From the NCBI GenBank assembly GCA_027487845.1, contig JAIYCV010000046.1:27481-91480 (forward strand): a stretch of 64,000 bases of DNA, written 5' to 3'. This document shows, in pieces, positions 50,723 to 60,967 of this stretch (positions are counted from its first letter, which is position 1; the number at the start of each line of letters is the position of its first letter). The notes below the pieces were generated by a model. It saw only the letters and a program-made list of their open reading frames with translations. It had not been told where the DNA came from and made no database searches. The position numbers and the translations under genes are program-made. The stretch comes from Flammeovirgaceae bacterium. Its GTDB lineage: Bacteria; Bacteroidota; Bacteroidia; Cytophagales; Cyclobacteriaceae.

Positions 50723-51917
50723 GGAGTAGGTTGCCAATCGCATTGACAATGTCATTGGCCACTTCTTTTTTTGATTTCAAACTAAACTCCTCTATTTTTT
50801 TGTTTCGATCCATGATCGAAATTTTATTAGTATCGTGGCCGAATCCAGCTCCGGAATCGCGCAACGAATTAAGCACAATCAAATCAAAGTTCTTTGTTTC
50901 TAACTTTTTTTCAGCGTTGCTTTTTTCATTCTCTGTTTCCAATGCAAATCCGACAATCAATTGTCGATCTTTTTTCTTTTTTCCCAGTTCGGCCGCTATA
51001 TCTTTTGTTTTAGTGAGTTCAATAACAAGATTCCCTTCCGTCTTTTTAATTTTTTGATCGGCCACCAAAACAGGGCGATAATCTGCCACAGCAGCCGAAA
51101 GGACAGCAATGTCTATTCCATCAAAAAAATCGATACACTTTTGGTACATCTCTTCTGCAGAAACGACAGGGTAGGTCGTAATATTATGGTGATTAGCAGA
51201 CTGAGCGGTAGGGCCAGAAACTAAAATAACTTCTGCCCCCATCCCTGCTAGGCTTTCTGCAATGGCAAAACCCATTTTTCCGCTTGAATTGTTTCCTATG
51301 AAACGAACCGGATCAATCGCTTCGTATGTGGGGCCAGCAGTAACGAGTGCCTTTTTTCCACTAAGCATGAGTTTTTTTCCAACGTGTTTAGATAAATAAC
51401 TTAGTATTTCTTCGGGTTCGGCCATTCGGCCATTTCCTATCAATCCGCTGGCAAGTTCACCGAAGCCAGGGGCTATAATTTGATTGCCAAATGATTTAAG
51501 CTTATCAAAATTGCTGCATGTAGACGGGTGTTGAAGCATATCCAAGTCCATTGCCGGGGCGAACAAAACTGGACATCGAGCAGATAGATAAGTGGCATCT
51601 AATAACGTTTGGCAAATACCATTGGCTAGTTTCGCAATGGTGTTGGCGGAGGCAGGAGCTACCACAAAGACATCCGGCCAAAGCCCCAACTCTACGTGGT
51701 TGTTCCATTGCCCAGCATCATCTTTAATAAACTTACTAAAAACCGGATTTTTAGAAAGCGTAGCTAGCGTTAGAGGGGTTATAAAATTATGAGCAGACGG
51801 TGTCATGATCACTTTCACCTCTGCCCCGGCTTTTACCAAAAGCCGCACAAGAACTGCTGATTTGTAGGCCGCAATACTGCCGCATACTCCTAGCAGAATT
51901 TTCTTGCCAGCAAGCAT
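50709..51917 (-). CDS. coaBC: Phosphopantothenoylcysteine decarboxylase/synthetase
   Basis: 'ILLGVCGSIAAYKSAVLVRLLVKAGAEVKVIMT', 'NNSSGKMGFAIAESL', 'AAVADYRP'. Confidence 0.96.
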   Translation of the reverse strand: MLAGKKILLGVCGSIAAYKSAVLVRLLVKAGAEVKVIMTPSAHNFITPLTLATLSKNPVFSKFIKDDAGQWNNHVELGLWPDVFVVAPASANTIAKLANGICQTLLDATYLSARCPVLFAPAMDLDMLQHPSTCSNFDKLKSFGNQIIAPGFGELASGLIGNGRMAEPEEILSYLSKHVGKKLMLSGKKALVTAGPTYEAIDPVRFIGNNSSGKMGFAIAESLAGMGAEVILVSGPTAQSANHHNITTYPVVSAEEMYQKCIDFFDGIDIAVLSAAVADYRPVLVADQKIKKTEGNLVIELTKTKDIAAELGKKKKDRQLIVGFALETENEKSNAEKKLETKNFDLIVLNSLRDSGAGFGHDTNKISIMDRNKKIEEFSLKSKKEVANDIVNAIGNLLHAKA

Positions 51918-51923
51918 GTCGGC

Positions 51924-52244
51924 TTATAATTCAACGGTTGGCTCTTGCCCCTGAAGCCTGTACATCAATTTGCTTTCAAGAAACTCTTCTATTGCTGACG
52001 AAGTAGGTTTTGGCATTCGTTCATAGAATTTGGAAATTTCTATTTGCTCACGGTTTTCAAAAACCTCTTCCAAATTATCAACCGTTGTGGCAAACTCTGA
52101 AAGCTTTCCGTTGAGCTCTTCTTTTATATTGATTGCAATCTGTCTTGACCTTTTCGAAATAACGACCACCGATTCGTAGATGTTACCAGTTTCCTTTGTT
52201 ATCTTATCGATATCGCGCGTAATTATTGACGGTTGTGCTGCCAT
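51924..52244 (-). CDS. rpoZ: RNA polymerase omega-like subunit (Bacteroidetes RpoZ)
   Basis: 'TRDIDKITKETGNIYESVVVISKRSRQIA', between coaBC and bamD. Confidence 0.88.
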   Translation of the reverse strand: MAAQPSIITRDIDKITKETGNIYESVVVISKRSRQIAINIKEELNGKLSEFATTVDNLEEVFENREQIEISKFYERMPKPTSSAIEEFLESKLMYRLQGQEPTVEL

Positions 52245-52249
52245 GTAGT

Positions 52250-53092
52250 TTAAGAATTAGAGTTTTTCGGTTTTAATTTATTGGCCTTTTCTAGGCTATC
52301 GGAATACAATTTTTCTGCTTGTTTTAAGAATGCGCTGTTAGGGTAGGTATCTACCAATTCGCGATAGGACTCTAACGTTAAGTTATAACGTTCTAACTGT
52401 TTCGTTGAAATGCTTTGGTCAGCCAATGCATGCTGCGCAATGATCTTTTTATATAGAAGTTCTTCAATATAGTGAGAGTCTGGAAAATTTTTACGAAAGC
52501 CATCCATAGCCACAATGGCAGCTTTGTATTGCTTTAATTTTAAATATAGAGTTACATCTTCAAATCCCTTTCGCTCAAGTTTCTCCTGACAGTTTGCAAT
52601 TACTCCTACAGCCTTCTCCTGAAAAGTGCTGGAAGGATACATGTTTAAAAAATTTTGCATGGCCGCCATCGCCTCAACACTACTTTTTTGATCTAAATTA
52701 AAATCAGGAGAAGATATATAAAGAGAGTAGGCATACATAAAGCGAGCTTCGATAGCAAGTTGGCTTCGCCCGTAGGTCTCGTAAAACGTCTTAAACTGAT
52801 TGGATGCCAGCAAATAGGTTTTTTCGTAGTAACGGCAATATCCTAAATAGAATTCTACCTTTTCGCCCTCCGGCAAACCACGAACAATGGGTTGAATCTG
52901 CTCAAAAAGAATGGATGAGTGATAATAGTCTTTCTTTTCATAATAACTTAGGGCTGCATCATATTTTACGCGCCAGTCTTCACTTCTTTCCACAGCTCTA
53001 AACTTGCTACAATTGGCTAAAATCAATATTACAGAAACAGCCAAAATTGTCCTGAGATTATAGATAGCTCGATAAGAAACCCAATTAAACAT
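52250..53092 (-). CDS. bamD: Outer membrane assembly lipoprotein BamD
   Basis: Lipobox LILANCSK, TPR/tol-pal-like repeats 'YPNSAFLKQAEKLY'; ATG at 53092 chosen. Confidence 0.9.
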   Translation of the reverse strand: MFNWVSYRAIYNLRTILAVSVILILANCSKFRAVERSEDWRVKYDAALSYYEKKDYYHSSILFEQIQPIVRGLPEGEKVEFYLGYCRYYEKTYLLASNQFKTFYETYGRSQLAIEARFMYAYSLYISSPDFNLDQKSSVEAMAAMQNFLNMYPSSTFQEKAVGVIANCQEKLERKGFEDVTLYLKLKQYKAAIVAMDGFRKNFPDSHYIEELLYKKIIAQHALADQSISTKQLERYNLTLESYRELVDTYPNSAFLKQAEKLYSDSLEKANKLKPKNSNS

Positions 53093-53185
53093 CGAGGAAA
53101 GCGTTTTTTTAAGCCTGCAAATATACGACTCGAAAGACAAATTTCAATCTTTATAGCTTGAGACTGTCAAAAAGGAATTTTAGTT

Positions 53186-53887
53186 TCACTTCCGCACAAT
53201 AAGTTTTCGGGTTAACACTGCCTCTTGATCAATGTAAATGGTGTAGAAATAAACACCGATGGGCAGGTCTTCGGTTGGAATTTTTAGTTTTGTTTCTGAT
53301 GATGGCAATTGATAATCCCCCAAAACTCTACCTAGAATGTTATGAATTAGCAATTTAGCTTTAACATTTTCACTATTTATTTTATACTCCATAAATGCCT
53401 GATCTGAGGCGGGATTGGGATAAACATCCTGAAGTGTAATCTCTTTCGATTGAAAAATATAGGCTTTTGATCTTTCTTCAACACTTACCGTGACGGAATG
53501 CTCGGCAACTTCCTTAGCCACACCTTTCAAGAAGAATTCAAATTTTAAGCTCGTTTGGCCACTTATTATGCCAGTTTCAAGTACAAAGTAAAGACTTTGA
53601 ATTGTTTCATTCCCCTCGATTGTAACCGAGAAATCAGTCACTCCAAGTTCCTGACAACTATTGTTGGCGCAAAAGTAGCCCTTCGGTGGACTGCCCATTT
53701 CGCCCGAAACATTTCGAACAATGTAAGTTTGTTGTTTGTCAGAGTTATTTTTGAGCCGAAGTGGAATTCTCAGCTTTTGAACAGAAGTAGTTTGATAAAA
53801 ATCTTGCTTATCGAGTAGTTCTAACGTTTGAGAAAAAATGTTTTCAGTAGAAAAAGCAATCAAACAAATGATTAGAAACTGCTTCAT
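53186..53887 (-). CDS. Secreted protein with type A T9SS C-terminal sorting domain
   Basis: C-terminus 'VYPNPASDQAFMEYKI...LLIHNILGRVLGDY...LPIGVYFYTIYIDQEAVLTRKLIVRK'. Confidence 0.9.
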   Translation of the reverse strand: MKQFLIICLIAFSTENIFSQTLELLDKQDFYQTTSVQKLRIPLRLKNNSDKQQTYIVRNVSGEMGSPPKGYFCANNSCQELGVTDFSVTIEGNETIQSLYFVLETGIISGQTSLKFEFFLKGVAKEVAEHSVTVSVEERSKAYIFQSKEITLQDVYPNPASDQAFMEYKINSENVKAKLLIHNILGRVLGDYQLPSSETKLKIPTEDLPIGVYFYTIYIDQEAVLTRKLIVRK

Positions 53888-54001
53888 ACTCCACTCATAA
53901 TATCGGACAATTTAGTAAAACGAAGTAGATAGATTAATGAATCCGATAATTATTTTTTTTAAAAGGCATAATAACTAGTGGAAATGGCCGTTTTGTTCTG
54001 C

Positions 54002-55525
54002 TTATCGCAGCACTACACTCTTTTTGGAGGGCCTTGCCTCTCCTCGCCAAGAAAATCCCTTAAGTTTTTTCAGATCTTCTTTTAGTTCATGGGGGGGTAT
54101 AAATGAGGCGTCCGGTTTTATCAGAAAAGTGATGTTATCTACCTTGCCTTGAACAAAATTGATTTTCATGTTGCTGCAGATAATTTTGTTCATACCCATT
54201 GTTTCGGAAACAGCTTTTAGCGAATCCGCTTTGGGTTCGGTCTTTTGAAGCGCATAGTAGATACTTTCACCATTTCCTTGAACAATTACTGACCTTATAT
54301 TTTTTCCATCAAAATTAGCCGTCATTTTACGACCCTTAATTTGGTTGAAGTTTTTCATAGAATCCTGCGATGCCACAAATGAATTTCCTACGAGATATAG
54401 CTTATCAATTTTTTTCTTTTTCAGCAATATCCGAATGGAATCCGATGTCATTTGGTTTTCTTCCGCCCACAATACGGGGTCTTTAAAGAAACGAATAGTG
54501 CTATCTGCACTGCTGTAGGCCAGTGAATCAGCCAACCCCTGCAAATCGGACTTGAAAATTTTGACATGTCGATACGCCAGCAGTCGCTTTTTCTTGGTGT
54601 CTTTATTCTCAATAGAAACGAGGGTATCTGCAGAAATGTAAAGAGTGTCTTGATTGTCTCCCACTTTTGCAGCAAAAGCATGGCCGTAAACTTTTGAAAT
54701 ACCTTTCTTTTTATTGTAATCGATATCGTCTCCGTAAATAATCAGGTTGTCCTCCTTGGAAGTCATCACCACATTGCCTTTGGATTTGTAAGTTTTCTTT
54801 GCGTCATCTATAAAATATTTTTCACCCACAATTTTGAATTCGGGCGTCTCAATTACCCCTTTATTAAGGTTTGAGCTTTTGATTACCGTGTTGTAAGTAC
54901 CGCTTTTGTACACCGCGGAACCACCCTCCTTATCCACTAAGACAGTTGAATCCCTAAAATACACAATTTTAGTTTTTGAGTTGTATTGTAGTGTATCTGA
55001 TTTCATGGTGTAGTCTGGATTTACCACCTCTACATTTTTTTTGAAGGAAGCTAGGTTAGAAGATAGTTGGTAATAACCTTTCGAACTGGTGAGGGTGTTG
55101 ATGCTATCCACCAATTTTCCACCATTAAAATAACGCGCTTCCCCTTTTGGGCGATCATAATCGAGGTTATCGGTATACAGTTTTGCTATTCCCAATTTAG
55201 AAAAAACCACGTTTCTACGCAGCTTTGCTAATCGCCTATTGCCATCGTAAGAAAGACCATTCGAAGTACAATCCACCGAGTCGCCATCGATAATGTGTAC
55301 CCTCCCAAATCCTTCTACGCGGTTTTCAGATCTATACACCCATGCAGAATCGCAGTAAATGGTTGTTGTGTTCTGAATGAGGTGCACATGACCAATTAGC
55401 CGCTCTATGCGCACTCCGTCTTTGATCGATCCCTTAAAATTATCAGAATGCTGAATTCTTACCCTCTTCTGAGCAATTGTAAAAAGTGGGATAAAAAATA
55501 AAAGAAATAAGAAAATCTTCTTCAT
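54002..55525 (-). CDS. OstA/LptA-like organic solvent tolerance protein
   Basis: Signal peptide MKKIFLFLLFFIPLFTIAQ; 'IYCDSAWVYRSENRVEGFGRVHI', 'KGNVVMTSKEDNLIIYGDDIDYNKKKGIS'. ATG at 55525 chosen. Confidence 0.88.
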   Translation of the reverse strand: MKKIFLFLLFFIPLFTIAQKRVRIQHSDNFKGSIKDGVRIERLIGHVHLIQNTTTIYCDSAWVYRSENRVEGFGRVHIIDGDSVDCTSNGLSYDGNRRLAKLRRNVVFSKLGIAKLYTDNLDYDRPKGEARYFNGGKLVDSINTLTSSKGYYQLSSNLASFKKNVEVVNPDYTMKSDTLQYNSKTKIVYFRDSTVLVDKEGGSAVYKSGTYNTVIKSSNLNKGVIETPEFKIVGEKYFIDDAKKTYKSKGNVVMTSKEDNLIIYGDDIDYNKKKGISKVYGHAFAAKVGDNQDTLYISADTLVSIENKDTKKKRLLAYRHVKIFKSDLQGLADSLAYSSADSTIRFFKDPVLWAEENQMTSDSIRILLKKKKIDKLYLVGNSFVASQDSMKNFNQIKGRKMTANFDGKNIRSVIVQGNGESIYYALQKTEPKADSLKAVSETMGMNKIICSNMKINFVQGKVDNITFLIKPDASFIPPHELKEDLKKLKGFSWRGEARPSKKSVVLR

Positions 55526-55600
55526 TGAGGGCACAAAAATAGGATTAATGCAGCATTCATTTTTAAAAGGAACTAACAAATCAATTAATATTGTGGCGGT

Positions 55601-57256
55601 ATGCTCAAACACCTCTCTATCAAAAATTACGCCTTAATTCAGCAGTTAGAACTGGAGCCAGATAAATCATTGAATGTGATTACGGGGGAAACCGGGGCTG
55701 GAAAGTCGATCATGCTTGGTGCGATTGGTTTATTGCTGGGAAATCGAGCCGACTCAAAAATGCTTTGGGATGAAAACGAAAAATGTATAACGGAAGCTCA
55801 CTTTGAGCTTAGAGATAGCAAGCTGAAATCGTTATTTGATGCGGAAGAATTGGATTATTACGATCAAACTATCTTGAGGCGCGAAATAGCAGCAGGGGGA
55901 AAGAGTCGCGCTTTTGTAAACGATACGCCCGTCACTCTTGACGTGATTAAAAGAATTGGCAAACGCCTTTTGGACATCCACTCGCAGCACGAAACGCTGG
56001 AGCTAGGCAATAAAGGCTTTCAGATTGAGCTGATTGACAGCTTAGCTGGAAACCAAGACATTAAAACACGTTACGAAGGTGCCTGGAAAAATTATAAGAA
56101 AGCAAAACTAGATCTGGAGACGCTTAAAAGCGAATCGGAGGCTCTTCGGCTGCAATCCGATTTTGTAACTTTTCAATTGGAAGAGCTTACCAAAGCCAAC
56201 TTGCAGGAAAAGGAGCAGGAGATGCTGGAATCGGAACTTAAGATACGCGAACATGCCGAGGACATTAAAGTTCGTTTCAATCAAACACTTGCTCAGCTTA
56301 GTACTGATGAGTTTTCCGTAGCGTCATTGCTATTGTCGGTACGCGGGCAACTAAATCCCGTTGCCAATTTTTCACCAGCCTACTCGAAGTTGGGGGAGCG
56401 TCTTGAAAGCGTTCGCCTGGAACTTCTCGATCTTATCAGCGAAATAGAAAGTGAAGAGGAAAGAATAGAGTTTGACCCCAAACGCATCGAATATGTAAAA
56501 CAGCGATTGAGTCTAATTTATTCGCTGTTGAAGAAGCACCAGGTAAAGGATGTTGCAGCGTTATTGGAGATTAGTTATTCGTTGTCCGAAAAGGCTAGCA
56601 AAGCGTCAAATTTGGATGAACTGCTAAAAAATGCAGTCTCGAATTATAATGTGGCTCATAGCGATGTGCTAACACTTGCTAAGGAATTAAGCGTTTCGCG
56701 CAAGAGCGTGTTTTCACCATTGACAAAAAAGATCGTATCGCTTTTAAAGGAACTGGGCATTGAAAACGCAAAGTTGGAAGTAGAAGCAGCTGATCAACTA
56801 CCTGATTCTACAGGTGCCGATAGCATTGAAATTCTTTTTAGTGCTAATAAGGGTGTTTTACCAAGGCCGTTGGCGCAAGTAGCATCTGGTGGCGAGTTTA
56901 GCCGATTAATGTTTGCTGTGAAATTTGTAATGGCAGAAAAAACTTCAATGCCCACGTTAATACTGGATGAGATCGACAACGGTGTTTCCGGAGAAGTTGC
57001 TATTCAGTTAGGCAACATGATGAAAATTATGGCGAAAAATCATCAGGTTATTGCCATTAGTCACCTTCCACAAATCGCTGCCAAAGCCGACAAGCATTAT
57101 TTTGTATTTAAGGATAACTCGTCTGCCAAAACAGTAAGTCAAATAAGAGAATTGGATGGTCAAGGGAAAGTGTTGGAGATTGCTAAGATGATTGGAGGAG
57201 CGAACCCATCTGCGTTGGCATTGGCAAATGCACAGGAGTTGATCAATTCAAAATAG
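55601..57256 (+). CDS. recN: DNA repair protein RecN
   Basis: 'MLKHLSIKNYALIQQLELE', 'ITGETGAGKSIMLGAIGLLLG', 'VASGGEFSRLMFAVK', 'ILDEIDNGVSGEVAI'. Confidence 0.96.
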   Translation: MLKHLSIKNYALIQQLELEPDKSLNVITGETGAGKSIMLGAIGLLLGNRADSKMLWDENEKCITEAHFELRDSKLKSLFDAEELDYYDQTILRREIAAGGKSRAFVNDTPVTLDVIKRIGKRLLDIHSQHETLELGNKGFQIELIDSLAGNQDIKTRYEGAWKNYKKAKLDLETLKSESEALRLQSDFVTFQLEELTKANLQEKEQEMLESELKIREHAEDIKVRFNQTLAQLSTDEFSVASLLLSVRGQLNPVANFSPAYSKLGERLESVRLELLDLISEIESEEERIEFDPKRIEYVKQRLSLIYSLLKKHQVKDVAALLEISYSLSEKASKASNLDELLKNAVSNYNVAHSDVLTLAKELSVSRKSVFSPLTKKIVSLLKELGIENAKLEVEAADQLPDSTGADSIEILFSANKGVLPRPLAQVASGGEFSRLMFAVKFVMAEKTSMPTLILDEIDNGVSGEVAIQLGNMMKIMAKNHQVIAISHLPQIAAKADKHYFVFKDNSSAKTVSQIRELDGQGKVLEIAKMIGGANPSALALANAQELINSK

Positions 57257-57625
57257 CTACTTTTTTACCTTCACTACAACGCCATGCAATATCATTCCGT
57301 CCTTTAATTCAAGTTGTTTTAGTTGGCTGGTATCTACTTTTAGTAATATCAATTCGTTATTTTCCGTCCAGCCTTGCACATGATAGCCGGTTGGTACCCG
57401 TTTTTCTTTTGGCTTTATGCCACTTTTAGTTGCGGGTACGATTGCCCAAAAAATGCTTGAGTCCTCGGAGTGACTCATGCGGTATTTTAAATACTTCATT
57501 TTGCCATCGGGGGAGAGAGAATCGCTCAATAAAGTCATTGTTTCCTTTTTGTCTTCAGGTTGGCTCTTGGTGGTACAAGCGGCTGCCGAAATACAACTAA
57601 TAACGATCACAAGTAGTTTTTTCAT
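57257..57625 (-). CDS. Hypothetical lipoprotein
   Basis: Lipobox SAAACTTK; ~122 aa. ATG at 57625 chosen. Confidence 0.7.
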   Translation of the reverse strand: MKKLLVIVISCISAAACTTKSQPEDKKETMTLLSDSLSPDGKMKYLKYRMSHSEDSSIFWAIVPATKSGIKPKEKRVPTGYHVQGWTENNELILLKVDTSQLKQLELKDGMILHGVVVKVKK

Positions 57626-57667
57626 AAAGTTCATAATTAGATTGCCCACTGAGACAATTGGTTTTTG

Positions 57668-58657
57668 TTACTTCAATTTCAATCTTAATATAAGCATATC
57701 AGAGGTAATAAACAATGTTTTTCCATCACCGCTTAAGGCACAATTGGAAGTGGCCTCGGGTATTTTTATTCTGCCAACTAGTTTTCCTTCGGCATTAAAA
57801 ATGAACAACCCTCCGGGCCCTGAGGCGAAAATAGTTCCCTGCTTATCGATCTTCATGCCATCGGGGAGCCCTTTTTCAGTTGCGGTCAGGTTGGTAACAT
57901 CATAATATATTTTTCCTGCGGTGATAGCCGAATCTGATAGTTCAAATTTGTACCAGCGCGCTTTTGCAGGATCTGAATTGGCCACAAATAACGACTTTTC
58001 ATCGGGCGACAAAGCAATGCCGTTGGGGCGTGTGAGTGAATCAATCAATAGGCTGACCTTGCCTGCCGGGTCAATTTTATAAACTCCTTGATAAGGCGTT
58101 TCTTTTGCAGGATCGTCTACGTTTTTCACTAACCCATAAGGCGGGTCAGTAACATAAAAGTTTCCCTTAGCATCAACCACTGCATCGTTGGGGCTGTTAA
58201 ATCTTTTGCCATCGTAGCTGTCGCCAATAGTTTTAAAAATGGGTTTAGGATCATTGACAGACGATTCCATCAATGCCAAACGTCTGTCACCGTGCTGGCA
58301 AAGCACCAATTGGTTATTGAAAAGCAGCAAGCCGTTAGAGCCGGGCTCACCCGCGCGGGCGACATTGCCTGTATATCCTGAAGGGGTTAAGTACGTAGTA
58401 GAACCACCTTCTTCTGTCCATTGATAGATTGTGTTTTTCGGCACATCAGAGAATAGAAGTTTTTTTTCCGCATCTATCCATAAAGGCCCCTCGCTCCATT
58501 CATACCCTTCGGCAATGACTTCTAATTTGGCTTCGGGTGAAATAATTTGGTCGAGCGATGGGTCAAGTTTTTCGATTGAACCGATGGTTTTATATTTTTT
58601 CTGATTGGTGCAGCAAATTGATAAAACCAATAAGCTGAATAATAAGACTGACCTCAT
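57668..58657 (-). CDS. SMP-30/gluconolactonase/LRE family lipoprotein
   Basis: 'GYEWSEGPLWIDAEKKLLFSDVPKNTIYQW', 'FNSPNDAVVDAKGNFYVTDPPYG', 'PNGIALSPDEKSLFVAN'. Confidence 0.93.
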   Translation of the reverse strand: MRSVLLFSLLVLSICCTNQKKYKTIGSIEKLDPSLDQIISPEAKLEVIAEGYEWSEGPLWIDAEKKLLFSDVPKNTIYQWTEEGGSTTYLTPSGYTGNVARAGEPGSNGLLLFNNQLVLCQHGDRRLALMESSVNDPKPIFKTIGDSYDGKRFNSPNDAVVDAKGNFYVTDPPYGLVKNVDDPAKETPYQGVYKIDPAGKVSLLIDSLTRPNGIALSPDEKSLFVANSDPAKARWYKFELSDSAITAGKIYYDVTNLTATEKGLPDGMKIDKQGTIFASGPGGLFIFNAEGKLVGRIKIPEATSNCALSGDGKTLFITSDMLILRLKLK

Positions 58658-58787
58658 ACGATTGGGGTTAAAGTATTTCTAAAATTAGCATTTCCTACGC
58701 AAAAAAATGACTTTGATTGGCCCGAATATTTTTTGTGTTTCTGTCCATCGAAATTTATGGTAAGTTCGCCCTTTCAAATTTTATTCC

Positions 58788-60509
58788 ATGGCTTCGTTAG
58801 AAATACCTGTTCGTCCTGCTCGCCTGTTTGTAACTGAAAACTTTCAAGTAACCACCTGGGAGGAGTTAAAGCCTCTTTTCGATAGGCTGCTTTCCCAAGA
58901 AATCAGGTCGGCTATTGAGTTAAGAAATTGGCTTCGCAATCGGAGTGAGCTGGAATCCATCCTTTCGGAAGATATGGGTTGGCGTTACATTAGAATGACT
59001 TGTTTTACTGAGAACGAGGAGTATCGAAATGCCTATCAATATTTTGTGGAGCACATACAACCAAATATTGCGCCCGTTGCCGATCAACTAAACAAGAAAT
59101 GTTTTGAAAGCCCGTTTTTAGATGAGTTATCAAAACTCGAAGGCTTTGATATCTTGATTCGTAATCTGAAAAAGGAAATAGAGATTTTTAGGGAAGAAAA
59201 TATTCCGCTACTGACTGAAATTTCAACCGATACCCAGAAGTACGCCCAACTTTCGGGTGCTATGATGGTGGTGCTAGATGGAAAGGAAATGACACTGCAA
59301 CAAGCGGCCGTGTTATTGATGTCGATCGATCGCGTGAAGCGAGAAGAAGCGTATCGTGCTATTTCCGTCAGGCGATTAAAGGATAAAGAAGAGTTAGACG
59401 TTTTGTTCTCTAAGCTGATTGAATTGCGCCATCGGGTGGCCTCCAACGCGGGCTTCTCCAACTTTAGAGATTACATGTTCAAATCCTATGGCCGCTTTGA
59501 TTATGCACCGAAAGATTGTTTTAATTTCCATGAGTCAATCGCCCGCGAAGTGGTGCCGCTTCTTAATAAAATATCACAAGAACGAAAAGAAAGCCTGAAA
59601 CTTGATGCGTTAAGGCCTTGGGATAAAGCAGTCGATACCGAAGGAAAGCCACCACTCAGCGCTTTTATTGACGGCAACGATCTTACCGAAAAATCAATTG
59701 AGTGTTTTAGAAGATTAGATCCGTTCTTGGGTCAGTGCCTATCGATAATGAAAGAAATGGGGCACCTCGATTTAGAATCCCGCAAGGGTAAAGCACCCGG
59801 AGGTTACAATTATCCGTTGGGTGAAATTGGTGTGCCATTTATTTTTATGAATGCTACTTCCACCCTACGTGACATGATCACCATTATGCACGAGGGTGGT
59901 CATGCGGTTCATAATTTCTTAACCAAAGAGTTAGAACTAGGAGATTTTAAGAATACTCCCATGGAGGTAGCTGAGTTGGCTTCTATGAGTATGGAACTAA
60001 TCTCGATGGATCATTGGGATGTGTTCTTTGATAACGAGGAAGACTTGAAACGGGCGAAACGTGAACAGCTGGAGGACATTATTGAAACGCTGCCTTGGGT
60101 TGCCACCATCGATAAGTTTCAACATTGGTTGTATGAGAACCCTACTCACTCTCAAGAAGAAAGAAAACAAAACTGGAATCGTATCTTCAATGAGTTTGCG
60201 GATACTGTTACGGATTGGAGTGGACTAGCGGAAGCAAAAGACTACCTATGGCAGAAGCAACTGCATTTGTTTGAGGTGCCGTTTTACTACATCGAGTATG
60301 GCATGGCGCAGCTCGGTGCAATTGCCGTGTGGCGAAATGTTACAAACGATCCTAAAAAAGGACTGGAAGGATATATGAATGCGTTGAAAAAGGGCAACTT
60401 AACTACCATTCCCGAAATATATAAAGCAGCGGGAATCCGCTTTGATTTTAGCAGAGGCTACATTAACGAGCTAATGACTTTTGTGAAAGCGGAGATGGAG
60501 AAAATTTGA
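58788..60509 (+). CDS. M3 family oligoendopeptidase
   Basis: 'TIMHEGGHAVHNFL' HExGH motif, PepF-like architecture. Confidence 0.94.
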   Translation: MASLEIPVRPARLFVTENFQVTTWEELKPLFDRLLSQEIRSAIELRNWLRNRSELESILSEDMGWRYIRMTCFTENEEYRNAYQYFVEHIQPNIAPVADQLNKKCFESPFLDELSKLEGFDILIRNLKKEIEIFREENIPLLTEISTDTQKYAQLSGAMMVVLDGKEMTLQQAAVLLMSIDRVKREEAYRAISVRRLKDKEELDVLFSKLIELRHRVASNAGFSNFRDYMFKSYGRFDYAPKDCFNFHESIAREVVPLLNKISQERKESLKLDALRPWDKAVDTEGKPPLSAFIDGNDLTEKSIECFRRLDPFLGQCLSIMKEMGHLDLESRKGKAPGGYNYPLGEIGVPFIFMNATSTLRDMITIMHEGGHAVHNFLTKELELGDFKNTPMEVAELASMSMELISMDHWDVFFDNEEDLKRAKREQLEDIIETLPWVATIDKFQHWLYENPTHSQEERKQNWNRIFNEFADTVTDWSGLAEAKDYLWQKQLHLFEVPFYYIEYGMAQLGAIAVWRNVTNDPKKGLEGYMNALKKGNLTTIPEIYKAAGIRFDFSRGYINELMTFVKAEMEKI

Positions 60510-60514
60510 GAAGG

Positions 60515-60967
60515 TTAACTTCTACACCGATCGAGTAAGTAGCTGAGTTGGTTAGCTTCGTCTTCGGTTAGTTGCTCCAAAGAACCGGCAAAATTGAAAA
60601 CCTTTCTGTCGATTTTTTGAAGGAGTGAAATGCCTAGATCAGAAATTCCAACGTCAGCTGAGCGCTTGTCGTTTGGGCATTGACTCTTTATTACTAGTTT
60701 TTTTAGAATCATGCGATCCAGTAGGCGAGAAACGTCTGAATTTTTATCCAGCATTCGCGATTTAATTTCAGTGCCCGAAATCTTTGAAGGATGTTGACCT
60801 TTCAAAATTCTTAAGATATTGAATTGTTGGTTGGTCAGTCCATATTCTTTAAAATAATCGCGATGTTTATTTTCTAACCAATTGGAAGTGAAAATAAGAT
60901 TAAGCATTGCCTTTTGTTGGGCACTTTTAAACTTCGTTTGCTTTATCTCTTCTTCTATGGTTTTCAT
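60515..60967 (-). CDS. MarR family transcriptional regulator
   Basis: 'YGLTNQQFNILRILKGQHP', 'SDVSRLLDRMILKKLVIKSQCPNDKRSADVGISDLG'. Confidence 0.92.
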   Translation of the reverse strand: MKTIEEEIKQTKFKSAQQKAMLNLIFTSNWLENKHRDYFKEYGLTNQQFNILRILKGQHPSKISGTEIKSRMLDKNSDVSRLLDRMILKKLVIKSQCPNDKRSADVGISDLGISLLQKIDRKVFNFAGSLEQLTEDEANQLSYLLDRCRS

